Assembly (NCBI GenBank): GCA_037892935.1
Contig: JAYXKI010000004.1
Location: forward strand, 1,612,001-1,676,000
DNA from: Phlebopus portentosus
Lineage: Eukaryota > Basidiomycota > Agaricomycetes > Boletales > Boletinellaceae
Direction: 5' to 3'
DNA: 64,000 nucleotides
Shown here: positions 22,990 to 36,246 of the stretch, in pieces
Position numbering within the stretch: position 1 is the stretch's first letter
Layout of the letters: every line of letters begins with the position of its first letter
Translations under genes and position numbers: made by a program
The notes under the pieces: model-generated
Database searches by the model: none
Seen by the model: the letters and a program-made list of their open reading frames with translations, nothing else
What the model was told of the DNA's origin: nothing

Positions 22990-25900
22990 ATGGCAGCAAA
23001 TGAGCAAGAAAATATTCCTCCGACGCGTTCTTATCAGCAGGAGATGCTCGACGCCAGTTTGAAGCGTAATGTCGTTATCGCTCTGGATACCGGTACGAAC
23101 ACGTCCTTCATGATTATTACTCGTGCAAGTAATCGTGCGGTTGCACAGGATCGGGAAAGACACACATCGCGGTCTTGCGTATGAAGATCGAGTGTGAAAG
23201 AGAACCAATCAAGGTTTGCATTTGCTAACGTTGTATAGCAGATAATTGTTTACCGACCATTATTCAGAGATCCTGGTTCATCGCGCCAACCGTTGGGCTC
23301 TGTGAGCAGCAGCGAGAAGTCATAAGCTCATGTCTCCCTGTTCCTGTCGGTCTCATTTCCGGGGCTCTGCAACCCGATCAGTGGACGGACGAAAAACTTT
23401 GGAGTCAAGTACTATCGACGCATCGGATAATTGTTTCTACTCCCCAGGTTCTACTGGATGCGTTGCGTCACGGCTATGTGAACATGGGGCGCGATATCGG
23501 TCTTCTGGTTTTTGACGAGGCGCATCATGCCGCCGACAAACACCCCTATAATATGATCATGCGCGAGTTCTATGATTTTTGCTCGCGGAGGACGGCTTTT
23601 AATCCTCCGTCTGATAATGTGCGGCCCTACGTGCTTGGGCTCACAGCAAGTCCCACCTTTGGCGGAAACATCAACAAGGCCTTTCAGTGCGTCAAGTATA
23701 TTTTTCTTGATAATCATGAGCTGACAATATTGCACAGAAAAATTGAGCGGAACTTGGACAGTGTTATTCTCGCACCACGCGAAAACCGCGATGAGCTTGC
23801 GAGATTCGTCTGCAGACCAGAGTTCAAGAAGATCGTTTATAAGCCCCTTTCGTACAAATGCGATTGGCAGAAGTCGGCGAACGTGATGGCCCTTTCTGTC
23901 GTTGTCCATTCGCTTGATATTCAGACAGACCCGACCGTGATTTCTCTTTATCATCAGTTGGCGAGCACAACAGATCCGATAAAACTTAAGCGCGTGGATC
24001 AACGCTTATCTCAGGCAATTGAGAAAGGCGACACGTTCGTGCACAAGGGCATGCATGACTTCCTACGCACGGCCAAAGAGCTCTGCATCGATATTGGTCC
24101 GTGGGCTGCCGATTGGTACGTGTACAGTGTCATCAACAAGGCCTTGAGGGCGGATGCGGACGCGGTACATTCATTATTTCCTGATCGCCATCATAATGAA
24201 AAGGCATACCTGATCAAGGTCCTGCAACGCGTGCAGGTTAGGAACGTAGAATATGACGCGAAGACGATTGTTCGCGGTTGTTCTCCAAAGTTAAATGACT
24301 TCATCGCGTTCGTCTTGCATGAACGACGCGAATGTGAAGCTCGAGGGGAAATTTTCAGTGGCATCGTCTTCATTACTAGACGAGACGGTGCTCTCGCACT
24401 TTCCGAGATCCTTAAGCATCATCCGTGCACCTCCGCATTTTTCTCCGTCGGCACTCTTCTAGGCGGCTCGGAAAGTAACAAGCGCAATGCATTCCTTGAC
24501 ATCACTCGCTCGCTGTTACCTGAGAAACAGGCCTCGGTTCTCTCCGGGTTTCGCATAGGCGAGAAAAATCTTGTCGTTTCGACCGCTGTGGCAGAAGAGG
24601 GTATTGACATACAAGCATGCTGCAGCGTCTTTCGTTGGGACCTACCGCAAAACATGGTCAGTTGGGCACAAAGCCGTGGGCGGGCACGTCGGAAGCAGAG
24701 TAGTTTCATTCTCATGTTCGAGGATGGAGGATGCCACGAGCAGGAAATAAAAAAGTGGGAGGCACTGGAGCATCAAATGATTCAAAAATACAACGAGGTT
24801 AGACAGCGCCGAAATGTGAAGACGCGAAAGGAGAACGAGAACGATGACGACGAAAACCTCGAGTTTAAAATAGAATCGACAGGGTGAGCTCAACTTGAAC
24901 CATCGTTGTCGATAGATACTGACTTGATTGAAAGGGCGAAAGTAACATCACATTCAGCAATCTCGCATGTTGCCCACTTCTGCAACACGCTCCGCAGTGT
25001 TGCTCGGGAGGACATTCAGCCCATGTACGACATTACGCCTCCCGATTACCCCCAAGGCTACCACGCTCTATCACAACTCGAGAGGTCCCTGGAACCACTT
25101 GGTTCGAATCCAGGTCCATACGGTGCTACGCTTACTCTTCCGAGGCTAATTCCACCAAATCAGCGCATATATACCACCGAAGAAAAACATCAGACGAAAA
25201 AGGCGGCGCGAAGGCACGTTGCATTTAAGGCGTATATGGGACTTCACAAAGCCGGCCTACTGAATGACAAACTTCTTCCTTTAAACTCTTCCATTGCGCC
25301 TTTGCAGGAGGCAGAAGTGCAGACTCTGTTGAGGAATGCTAGAAAGAGGGAAGGAGAATCAAGCGTAGAGCGACAGCTGGATCCTTGGACTACTAGATTA
25401 CTGGGCGAAGCTGGGGATTCCGGCAAGTCCGAGTGGTGGCTGAACGAGTTGGTCGTAGAAGAACTGGGCAATTTCCGAATGTTTACGCGCCAGGACATCC
25501 CGGAATTGGATTTCTCTTCGGATCTACTTCATGATCCAGAGCATGGTCCTCGAACGTTTGCGATACGACCCCTTGGACCCGCGTCCCTAAGTGTCTACGA
25601 GATCGCTGCGGCGAAACAGTACACAAGGATACTCTTCTCGATATTTTATGGCAGCCGACTCAACTGGGATGACCTGGAATTCGCCTATCTTTTCCTTCCC
25701 TCGCCGGATGCGGTAGATCCAGAAGACCCTTGGGAGAAACGCCGAATCTGGGCAGAAGAAGTACGGTCACAAGATGACAAACTTACTGCAAGGGACCATG
25801 TCACAATCCAGGCGGACCTCCTCTCCGCGCGGTATAACAACCCTCCTGACGTTTTTCTGGTTTTCAGTAACCACTCTTTCTACAAGTTCAGACGATGGAG

Positions 25901-27722
25901 GATAGAGCCTCTCAATTCGGAGGAGCAAAAGGCCGTTTGCGATACTTCACGCTCGAAGCAGATCGATATTCCTTACCCACTTATCGAGGCCCGGCCTTTC
26001 CAGGCACGAATGAACTTCCTCCTCCCTCTTCAGCTGGAAGAGACTTCGAGCAAGAGTGTTTTTCTACTTCCACAGCACACGGCGGTAGTCCTCGACAATA
26101 GGAAGAATATAATGTTGGCACTGTTCCTGCCGTCCATCCTTCGCGCGACTTTCGTGAAGTTGATTGCGCACCACTTCCAGAACTCACCAGATGACCTATC
26201 CCCGGTTCTTAAGCAAATTCCACTCGAGCTGATTCAGACAGCACTGCAAACACCCGCTGCAAACGCGCGTCGGAATTATGAGCGGCTCGAGTGTCTCGGA
26301 GACTCGGTACTAAAGTTAACTACGTGCGTGCAGTTGCTTGCCGAATATCCGACTTGGCCGGAGGGTTTCTTGGCGAAACGGAAAGACGTGACGGTATCGA
26401 ATGTGCATCTCGCTATGGCCGCGGTGGGAAAGCGACTCTATAGATGGATTGTTCGCGGTGCGTTTTTCACAAGGAAATGGGCTCCTGACTACGCGAGGAT
26501 CTTGGAACAAGGGGCCCTGGATTCCGTGGATGATATTACAGAGGAGCTTGACGAAGAGATAGATAAACAGTGCGATATCTTCTCAAGAACTGGTGGAGCA
26601 TCACAATGGCACAACGATGGGCCAGACAACATACTTGTTCAATTTTCTGTCAAGACACTTGCCGATGTTGTAGAGTCCCTCATCGGTGCCGCGTTTCTGA
26701 GCGGCGGATATGACAGGAGCGTAGCATGTCTGCAAGCATTCTCTGTAGACGTCGGAACCGTTTGGAAGCCAATCACGGAGAGTATTGGCGGGATTCTCGT
26801 AGCCGTGTCGACACTGGGCGACCCTATTCCGCACCTGTCGCATGCCGAAGCCATTTTGGGGTATACCTTCTCGCGGAAGATGCTACTCGTAGAAGCGCTT
26901 ATGCATGCGAACTCGCAGAGCGACATACAGAGCGTGTCGTACGAACGCATGATGTTCCTCGGAGATGCGCTGCTGGATGCTGTCATAATCGAGGAGCTGT
27001 ACCGCGCAGAAGAACATGGAAAGGTCTTCAGTCCTGGCGAGATGCATGTCCGCAAGGCAGCTCTGGTAAACCTTCATTTTCTCGGATTTATATGTCTTCG
27101 CGCGGAGGCGGAATTCGATTCGTCGATCCCGAAATGGGATTCCGCAGCGAAACAGGCGGTCCCTATTACGGAGAAACACACTGTACGCCTTGCACGTTGT
27201 CTCATGCACTCGAGTGGTGCAATTCTGGACGAGTTACGCGATACGTTCGCAAGATTTGAACGTGACCGTCCAAGGATAGAGGAAGAGTTGGAGCGAGGCG
27301 ACGTGTTCCCTTGGGTTGCATTGGCGCGGCTGCAGGTGCCCAAATTCCTCAGTGACATTGTGCAAAGCACCCTCGGGGCCATTTACCTCGATAGCAAGGG
27401 CGACATGGATGTTGTAAAGGGTGTACTGGAGAGGCTCGGTGTTATGAAGGTCTTGAACCGATTATTGCGTTCAGATATCGATCTGTCGCATCCGGTATCC
27501 CGGCTTTCGGAGTGGGCTGCAAAGAACCAGAAGGCAGATGTAGTTGAGTACAGAACGGTGCAAAGGTACGGAAACATAACGTGCACCCTCGTAGTGGATG
27601 GGGCGGAAATCACTAGCGTTACGGAGCGTTATAATGGCAAGGCAAGCGAGGATGACGTTCGTTTTCGGGTAGCAGATGCAGGCATGCCACTTCTGGTTGA
27701 GAAGTACCGGGGCAAGCAGTAA
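22990..27722 (+). CDS. Dicer-like ribonuclease III (RNA interference)
   Basis: Four exons: 22990-23092, 23149-23213, 23268-24883 and 24935-27722, totalling 1,523 aa. Dicers cut double-stranded RNA into small interfering RNAs for quelling and virus or transposon defence. In order: the helicase with Walker A DTGSGKT (residues 33-39) and DEAH (about 139-142), the helicase C-terminal part with STAVAEEGIDIQ and QSRGRARR (about 490-530), a dimerisation region (about 605-700), a central region where PAZ would sit, RNase IIIa with YERLECLGDSVL (about 1042) and LADVVESLIGAAF (about 1171), and RNase IIIb with YERMMFLGDALLD (about 1263) and LSDIVQSTLGAIYLD (about 1402). RNase IIIa keeps the four acidic catalytic positions. 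In RNase IIIb two are changed: E to M in the first motif and E to Q in the second. So the second active site may be dead or altered. A standard Dicer ATP-dependent helicase appears intact. Confidence 0.92.
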
Positions 27723-28193
27723 AAACCGCATTTGTAGCAAATCATCGAATAGATTTATTCCGTGCTACCGAGAAGTCGCTACAGTAGCGAAATATCTTCA
27801 CGTAAATATCACATTCGCCAGGATACCTGTAAGCAGCATGTTACGATGCCTGATATTTGAAGCCTTATCCCGTGTCCGTCGGCATCTGGTGCATGTATAC
27901 CTGAAGTTTATGGGCGACGCTGTTCATTTGAGCTCTCAAAGAATTAATATGATCAAATAGAATGGTATATGTTCTACGTAAACACACTTGAACGCTGCAA
28001 CGAAATGAACAGCAAAGACAGTCGAAATGTCCATATTTCGAAAGGAATGAAGTTTTCAGAGAAGCCCGATAACATCTAGCTTTTCCGAACCGAACGAATG
28101 CGAATCCGGCTGAAAACTGAAAGTTGAGAAACCTTGTAACACATAAAAAAGACTGATGCACTTTACAGGCCAGATCCAATAAACGAGATGCTC
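27723..28193. other. Intergenic, no gene seen
   Basis: Space between the converging Dicer and small membrane protein genes. No coding signal. Confidence 0.4.
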
Positions 28194-28723
28194 TCAGTCC
28201 CTGCTCTTCGTTTTCCGCCGCTTGCTTGCCCTGCGTTTTCTTGTCTTCGATTTCGGCGTCGCTGAAGGAGTAGAACGGGCCGTTGGTTCAGCCCCGCGGA
28301 TACGCATTCTGCCATCCTTGAGAGTCTCGGTGACAATGGGACTCGCGGCGGGTCTAAACTTATAACTTTCCGAATATCTGTTTGCAAGGCCATTAGAGTC
28401 GATCAAACAAACACTCAGACAAGAAATGAGACAGACCTTCTCGCGTGGACAACCTTGGGGCGCTGTCTGCCTGATCCCCGCAAGATTGTCAATGCCAGCC
28501 AGATTGCTGCGAGTATGAGCAGTATCTTTCGAAACCGGCTCCAGATATTAGGTGTAGCTATGACTTCTGGTTCCACCTGACCGTCATCGTACTCAACATT
28601 CTCGAGTTCCGTTCTGACTTGCTCATTTAATTGGTCCCTGAGGCTCGAGGAATCTTCGTCTTTCCCGTCTACTGGATTGAAGGCAGTGTTGATTGAATGC
28701 TCGCTGAGCTGTGTGTCCTGCAT
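28194..28723 (-). CDS. Small membrane protein with basic C-terminus, unknown function
   Basis: Two exons join across an intron at about 28374-28436 (GTCTGT...AAACAG). The ATG at 28723 begins MQDTQLSEHSINTAFNP, then an acidic stretch (ELENVEYDDGQVEPE), a hydrophobic helix (KILLILAAIWLALTIL) and, after the intron, YSESYKFRPAASPIV and a very basic end (KSKTRKRRASKRRKTKSRD). Roughly 150 aa with one membrane span near the middle. The Lys/Arg tail could be a retention or nucleic-acid-binding signal. I recognise no domain. A longer start at 28828 is possible but is preceded by weaker coding sequence. Confidence 0.6.
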
Positions 28724-30049
28724 GAAGAAGAGAAAGGGCTGCGTCGATAGTCGAGTAAGTACTGTAAGCAATAATGATGAGTTGTCAGCGGACCGACCCA
28801 TGTGACCGAAGTTTCTAGAAATGGACATGTCACGTGTACACCGCTCGGTTCAGCTTCCAAGTCCAAGATAACTTCAAGTTTAAGATTGATTGTTGTTCAT
28901 AACTCAAATATCATCAACAACCAAGACATACAGTATTTTCTGTCGTCTGGACTATGTATGTCCCGGCATGTCAAACGAAATCGAGGCTGTTCGGTTTGAA
29001 CACGTATGAATGACTCAGATGCTCTACAGCACTGGTTTATGTCGCTTTGTCGGACGGGAACAATGTCTCGGGTGAAACCTCAACTTTTGTTACGGAGACC
29101 TCTGCCAGAACGTAAGTGCCAAGATCAGAATCATTTAAACTGCTTATCCACATACCTCCCCAAGACAGGTACATGGCACAGCCCAGACTTTGACTCGCCT
29201 CTCGGCGCAAGTCAGAAGAAATGCCAAGGCGGACCTTGAAGTGGCCCAAGAGGCTATACACTTGGGCCTCCACCTCGGGATTTCTTCATTTGTTCAGCGT
29301 ATCACAAATTTCGCGGACGAGGGTTATGATATGAGAACGAGGGTCCTGTGATTGTGTATGGGTAAGTGAAAACGAACCTGGAGCGTTCTAATCAGATAAT
29401 TACGAGTCGCAGGAAATCATGCTTGGCTCAAGTGAACACCAAGTCGAAATCTGTGCCGACGTCGAGTAGGATGGCTTGTGTGGAATGTAAGTAGGTACTG
29501 CATGTTTCGCTCTTCAATCGTCACCTTTGCTGACATATCGAAGACCTTGCCCCGACGCACCTCGTTATAGTTCCGTTGTAATCCTTTTGTTAACAGACCC
29601 TGTTCTAAGACCTTCGTTCTCTACTGATAACAAGACTGGAAGAAGGGCTCGAGTGGAGCGGGCGACAATACTACCGATGCACCAAGGCCTTCTGAGGACG
29701 TATTGGCGGTTCTTTCAGTATGTTGCGTGATGGTGCCGTCGCTCGGCACGTACGACCAAGCATCCCCCTAGAGTTTTCGAATTTCCCGTGTCCTCCGTAG
29801 CCCCATCGGCCAAGGGGATATTTCTTGGCGTTCAGTGACTCCGAGATGCCGGAAGTAATGGTTTGCGACATCTTATAAATGGGCTTTCATCCGCCTGACG
29901 CCCCCAGGTCTTGACTCACAAGACATTCCGAAGCCTTAAGATTTTTCTTACATCATCCCGACACTGAAGAAACTAAGGTGTGTATGTATGTGTTTGTGCT
30001 CTGCCTAGAGAATGGCTCGTACTCATCACCACTCGGACGTTCGTAGATT
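28724..30049. other. Intergenic, no gene seen
   Basis: Short, mutually overlapping frames only. It includes upstream DNA of the Ca2+-ATPase gene. Confidence 0.4.
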
Positions 30050-33000
30050 ATGCCGGCATCAGATAACACGAATGGAGACGGAAGAAACGAATCACCAGAC
30101 AGTAGCCCGATTTCTACGATCAGACCGGGTGATGAGATTACTCCCAGTGTCAGTCCGAACGATTCATGGACGCCCAACTCAGATGAGATCAAGGCTGTTC
30201 CGGAGATTGAAGAGATTTCGAATGTGCAAGACGAGAAGCGGCAGGTGATGATTAGAGATAACGGACACGACATTCCGAATACGAGCTCGTGCCAGAATGA
30301 GTTCACTCCGTTCAAGCTGGCTCGCATGGCCGAGTCGAAGAGCCTGGACATGCTCGAGGCTTACGGTGGCACCGAAACCATACTCAGAGGTCTCGGTACC
30401 GACGCAAAGCGCGGTTTGTCCTTATCCGCCTCTGAGATCGAAGAGCGTCAGCGAGTCTATGGTCGTAACGTCCTTCCCACACGAAAGAGCAAGACTCTCT
30501 TGCAACTCATGTGGATGGTTCTACAGCAGAAAGTACTTGTGCTACTCTCGTGCGCGGCTATTGTTGCACTCGCACTAGGACTATTTCAAGACTTTGGAAT
30601 TGAGCGAGAAAAATATTCCTGCGGAGATGGCTCGGAGACGTGTACGAAGCCCCCTGTTGACTGGGTCAAAGGCGTCGCAATCATGATTGCTGTTGCCATC
30701 GTCGTGGTTTTCAGCTCCCTGAACGATTGGCAGAAAGAGAGACAGTTTAAGGAGCTGAACGAGAAGAAAGACGACAGAACCGTGAAGGTTATCAGGGACG
30801 GAAATGAAACTGTCGTTAACATCAAGGTAAGCTACTCTACATTGCTCTTGGATCGTGACTCAAGTCGTCTGTAGGACCTGATCGTTGGTGACGTAGCTAT
30901 CCTTGATCCCGGAGAAGTCGCGCCGTGCGACGGCATCTTCCTCAGCGGTTACAATGTAAGATGCGACGAGTCGAGTATAACTGGCGAAAGCGATGCGATC
31001 AAGAAGGTTGCATATGCCGAGTATCGTCTGGCAAGGGCTAGTGGAACCCTTCACTCGCATACCGATTGTTTCGTCATTAGTGGAAGCAAAATTCTTGAAG
31101 GTGTCGGCAACTACGTCATCATCGCTGTCGGTGAATTGAGTTGCAATGGACGCATCATGATGGGTACATGTATTCCTTTAGCTTCATGGAAAAGTGTACT
31201 TACGTCCCATATTACTACAGCTATGAGATCCGACACGGAGGATACGCCTATGCAGAAGAAACTGTCGAAACTCGCCGATTTAATTGCGAAGATGGCAACA
31301 ACGGTGTCTCTTCTAATGTTCACCGTTTTGCTTATCCGTTTCTTCGTGCAGCTTGGCAACAACAATCCACAGCGGACTTCTAGCGAGAAGGGAGTCGCTT
31401 TCGTCGACATTCTGGTCATTTCAGTTTCCGTCTTCGTCGTCGCAATTCCCGAAGGTTTACCGCTTGCGGTGACTCTTGCACTGGCGCTAGCGACGAGGCG
31501 AATGACTGCGGAGAAGCTGCTTGTTCGTGTTCTCGCCGGCTGCGAGACTATGGCCAATGCGACTGTGATATGCACGGACAAGACCGGGACTCTCACTCAG
31601 AATGAGATGACAGTTGTTGCGGGAGCTGTAGGTGTTCGGGCGAAGTTCGTTAGACGCCTTGCAGAGAACCCTGCTCGCTCAAACGCTGGCGAAGAGCCTG
31701 GTTTCAAGGAGAGCACAGAGCAGAAGGAACGACGACTCAAGCACGTAGATGACTTCTCGCTTGACGAAAGCGAACTAGAGAAAGTATTGAGCCCCGCTCT
31801 GAAGAGATGTTTCAACGAGGCAATTTGCGTCAATTCAACAGCTTTTGAGGATATGGATCACGTAACGGGGGAACGTGTTTTCGTCGGAAGTAAGACGGAG
31901 ACTGCACTCTTGCGATTCGCGAAGGAACTTGGCTGGCCGGATTATCAGGCCACAAGAGCGAATGCGAAGGTCGTTCAGATGATACCTTTTAGCTCAGAAA
32001 GGAAGGCGATGGGCGTCGTGGTGGAAACTCATGATGGCCAATGGAGACTGTATCTCAAAGGTGCCAGCGAAATCCTGACAAAGAAGTGTACGCGCCACGT
32101 AGTTGTCGCGCGTCCAGACGAATTTGCCAAGGATTATGAAGATGAGGTCGAGACGGCGGCAATCGACAATATCGAGAGGGACAATATTTCTAGGAACATC
32201 ACTTTCTACGCGAGTCAAGCGCTTCGGACCATTGCGGTATGCTACCGGGACTTAGAGTCTTGGCCTCCGAAAGGTTTGGATGTTGAAGAAGCTGATGAGG
32301 TGAGCAGTTGTTTTGTGTATCGTTTTGTTTCTTTTTTTCTCACCATGCCGCTTGACTTTCTAGGTTTCCTACGATGATCTGGCTACCGATTTGACTTTAA
32401 TTGGCATAACCGCTATCGAAGATCCACTGCGGGAGGGTGTGACGGAGGCTGTAGCTCAGTGCCGAAGGGCGGGCGTTCAAGTCAAAATGTGTACTGGTGA
32501 CAATGTCCTGACGGCGCGGTCCATCGCTCAGCAATGCGGCATTTATACTCCAGGTGGTGTAGTCATGGAAGGGCCAGTCTTCCGCGAGCTGGATGATCGC
32601 GAGATGCTCGAAGTCGTTCCGAAGCTCCAGGTCCTTGCCCGATCGTCCCCGGAAGACAAGAAGATTCTCGTTGAGAAGTTAAAGGAACTTGGAGAAGTCG
32701 TCGGTGTGACTGGTGACGGAACGAATGACGGGCCTGCTCTCAAGACGGCACATGTTGGTTTCTCGATGGGTCTCACGGGCACAGAAGTAGCGAAGGAGGC
32801 ATCAGAGATTATCCTCATGGATGACAATTTCGCGAACATCGTGAAGGCCATCATGTGGGGTCGCTGCGTAAACGACGCATTGCGAAAGTTTTTGCAGTTC
32901 CAGATAAGCGCGAATATTACGGCCGTGCTTATTACATTCATTAGCGCCGTCGCGAGTACCCAAGATAATAGCGCTTTATCCTCCGTGCAATTGCTCTGGG

Positions 33001-33940
33001 TCAACATCATTATGAACACCTTTGCCGCTCTCGCTCTTGCCACCGACCCTGCCACACCAGCGTTACTCGATCGTGCACCTGACAAGATGTCCGCATCGTT
33101 ATTTACAGTCGATATGTATAAGCAAATACTTGGACAGGCTCTCTACCAGACGACTATTATTCTCATCTTCCATTTCGCAGGCGAAAACATTCTCAACCTT
33201 ACAGGAGACGATAGCAATGAGGCCGTGCAGTTCAACAATGAGCTCAAGCTTTCAACCCTCGTCTTCAACGCGTTTGTCTTCGCCCAAATTTTCAATTCTA
33301 TCAACTGTCGTCGCATTGGCAACCACAAGAACATCTTTCATGGCATGTATCGGAACCCATACTTCATTGGCATACTTCTGATTGGTACGTAGCACTTTCA
33401 TCTGACGCATATCATTCTGACATGTGTCTTCGTACAGAAACCGGCTGCCAAATAGTCATTGTATTCTTCGGCGGACAAGCCTTTTCTGTGACCGAGATCA
33501 GCGGAAAATTCTGGGGGATTTCTCTGGCATTGGGTGTCGTGTCAATTCCGCTAGGCTTTCTTATTCGGTGCATATCTAATCCCCCAGTTGAACGGTTCTT
33601 CTGCAAGATTGGCCTCATGCGCGATCGGTCCATCTTGCCAACGGAACGCCCGAGCAGTGGCACTGGTGCCGATGAGAGTGAAGACAGCCGTATCATGAAG
33701 GCTCTCGACAAGCTCCGGTTCTGGTCCCCGAGGAACTCCGTTGCGTTTAGCCGTTCGACGACTCTGATTGGGACGGGTGTGGCTAACAGCTCGGTCACAC
33801 CTAAGCTAATCACCAATCGAGAAGTCGGTGTGTTGCCAGCGAGTCCAAGTCAAGACGGTAGACGAGCTGAAGCGAGGGAGATCGACGAGAAGACAAACAT
33901 GGGCTGCGCCCCGGCGGACAACGCTAATGCAAACGGCTGA
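30050..33940 (+). CDS. P-type Ca2+-transporting ATPase, PMCA/PMC1-like
   Basis: Exons run 30050-30826 (GTAAGC donor after VVNIK), 30874 onward with introns near 31165-31220, 32300-32364 and 33384-33437, ending with TGA at 33938-33940. Type IIB pumps move Ca2+ out of the cytosol into the vacuole or across the plasma membrane. Visible motifs: actuator loop DESSITGESDAIKK, PEGLPLAVT in helix M4, phosphorylation site CTDKTGTLT, nucleotide-binding FSSERKAMGVVV and KGASE, and the hinge TGDGTNDGPALK. All catalytic residues are present. There are N-terminal and C-terminal disordered regions; as in fungal PMC1 proteins the autoinhibitory part may be N-terminal. No oddity is seen. The ATG at 30050 gives an in-frame acidic N-terminus; no better start is nearby. 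Confidence 0.93.
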
Positions 33941-34649
33941 TCTTCCGACATTACAAGCCGATTATTCGCATGTCGCCTTTTAGGTCCATTGTGCAGAGAA
34001 ATAATGTAACCTATCGGTTACTGCAAATTGCAGGGTGGATGTCCTTTGCGCATCTGCTATCTATTTCGGCCCAACTCCGTAATGCGTTCAGGGGTTTTCA
34101 CTTACGGTTATACGGATTGCTATGTCTGCAGTTCCGCCTGTGTTATTGACTAATCCGGTTTATTTCCACGAGTGTGCATTCCCTTATGACCTTAATGGCT
34201 GGTCGCTTTTTTTGCCTAGCCTTTTCTCTTTTCGTTTCGCATTAGCTTCTATTTCCTGGTTTTTTATGCCTGCGACGTCTATGACGAATTTCGATGGATG
34301 TCTCGAACGGACTTTATTTCTTTCTGCGACGTATTTATGCGTAGATGCACTTGGTCTATACTGTACCAGATTGTTAGAGAGTTACATGCCTTGTACCACT
34401 GTTTTCCTAGTACCCTCTCTTATGTGTTTCCGGAATGGCATTGCTGTGTTCAGCACATAAAAGTTAGATTTATGGACAACCGTGATCTAACGTGAGCCTG
34501 TGAAGCTTGAGCGGTTGAGTGGCTCCTACTCAGCGCTACTCGCACTACAGAGCCGAGTTGGTCATTCATGATCTTATCGCACAAAATGTTCATACTACCA
34601 CGATAAAGTACAAAACTAGTACTGCTTTCCACATGTATGGTTTGAAGAA
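33941..34649. other. Intergenic, no gene seen
   Basis: Between the converging ATPase and old yellow enzyme genes. T-rich 3' flank; short frames only. Confidence 0.4.
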
Positions 34650-36246
34650 TTATGCTGAAAATGGATAATCGGTATATCCCTTCGCACCCGCCGCCGCACC
34701 GTACAAGGTGTGGAAGTCAGTATTGTAGTTCAAATCCTTCCCGGCCTGCAGGCGAAGCACAACATCCGGATTCGCGATCCAAATCCACCCAAAGACTGCT
34801 GCATCAATCCGTTTATCAGCAATGAGCTGGTCAGCTTCCTGAGGTGACACGTCCGCATTCAACAGAACTTTAGTCCGTTTCAACAGAGGACCATATGTCG
34901 CAAGAACGTCATGTTGAGTAGCTCGCTTCTTTCCTGAACTACATGTTAGTCATTGAAGATGAAGGACGCGTGTTCTCGCATACCATCGAACTCGGTGTCA
35001 AGCTTTGCGGCATATCGTACAAGGCAGACGTAAGCAAGACCCATCGCATCGGCTTCCTTGATAAAGTACGAATACGTCTCGAGCGTATCCTCGAGCGTCA
35101 TTCTGAACGGGGTTAGCCAGAGCAGTCTAAAGTATCGCCGAGAACATACCCAGCATCGTTGTAGCCACCAGCAGGGTTCAACTTGACTCCGACTTTATCA
35201 GCGCCCCAGATATCTATCAGAACCTTTAAAATTTCTAAGCCGAATCGTGCTCTATTTTCCGTTGAACCTCCCCACTGGTCATTGCGGAAATTTATGGTAT
35301 TGTCAAGAAATTGCTGGATGAGATAACCATTCGCGCCGTGGACTGGAGATCTTCAGATGAGGATTAGATCAGAAGCTCTGGTGAAGTTGCGTACGCTCGA
35401 CACCGTCAAAACCGGCCTCTTTCGCATTTACCGCGGCGTTCCTGAATTGCTCGATCAAAATCGTCGGATCAGGTACCTCAGTAGGCTAATAACCAACCAA
35501 GTCAGACGTTTGATATACAAAGACCACATCCGGACCGGAATGGATTACTTACAGTTACGTATTCTGGAGTCCCGGGCAAGTACCGGAACTTGCCACCGCG
35601 AGCAGCAACGGCGGATGGAGCATAAACAGGCTATGATGCGTGAGGCAAAAAGCACGACAGGTAATAGAGATTGTGCCAATATGCTCACCAAGCCGCTAGC
35701 TTTCTGCTCCGGAGCATCGGGATGCGAGACGCGTCCAAGGTGCCATAGCTGTAGTCGAGATCGTGCCTTAGAACTCATCCGAATCGGATTCAGAAGGAGG
35801 GAAATACCTGGCAAAAGATCTTGCCGTTCTCCTCATGGACAGCATCAGTTATTTTTCTCCACGCAATAACATGCTCTTTCGACCAGATTCCTGGCGCATT
35901 CGGCCATTCAGTGCTAGTGTGTAAGTCAGTTATTTCGGCCCTTGTACATATGTCTGCATACGAAATAGTTTCAGGACCTACCCTTGTTGCGAAACTAAAG
36001 TGGCCTCGGATACAATGAGACCAGCACCTCCTTTAGCACGCTGCTTGTAATATTCAAGGTTGAGCTTATGGTGACGGTAAAAAGAATGGGGATCAGCGAT
36101 AGGAAACTTGAGGAGTAGATTCGCACCTCGTTCGGCACATTTGTGGGCGCACTACGGTCGCGAGTCAAAGCACTCATGACCACCCGATTCCGAAGTGGAA
36201 CAGAACCCAGGGTGGCGGGAGACAAAAGGTGAGAGAAGTGAGACAT
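34650..36246 (-). CDS. Old yellow enzyme family NADH:flavin oxidoreductase
   Basis: Several exons are read on the minus strand from the ATG at 36246. Start: LRNRVVMSALTRDRSAPTN; then KGGAGLIVSEA, the FMN/substrate motif LWHLGRVSH, PTEIADPTILIEQFRNAA, the substrate-binding HGANGYLIQQFLDNT (His and Asn in the HxxN arrangement), and RNDQWGGSTENRARFGLE. The last exon is LLNADVSPQEADQLIADKR to YTDYPFSA with stop at 34650. The TIM-barrel flavoenzyme reduces activated alkenes with NAD(P)H in the cytosol. Length and motifs are normal for the family. Physiological substrate unknown; such enzymes occur in detoxification and in secondary metabolism. Confidence 0.88.

Noticed and set aside
25101..25111. 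GGTTCGAATCC, a perfect tRNA B-box string
   Set aside because: It lies inside the Dicer coding frame with no A box or cloverleaf around it.
26726..27259. 177-aa ORF in another frame of the Dicer gene
   Set aside because: Shadow of the RNase IIIb coding region; Arg/Ser-rich with no family features.
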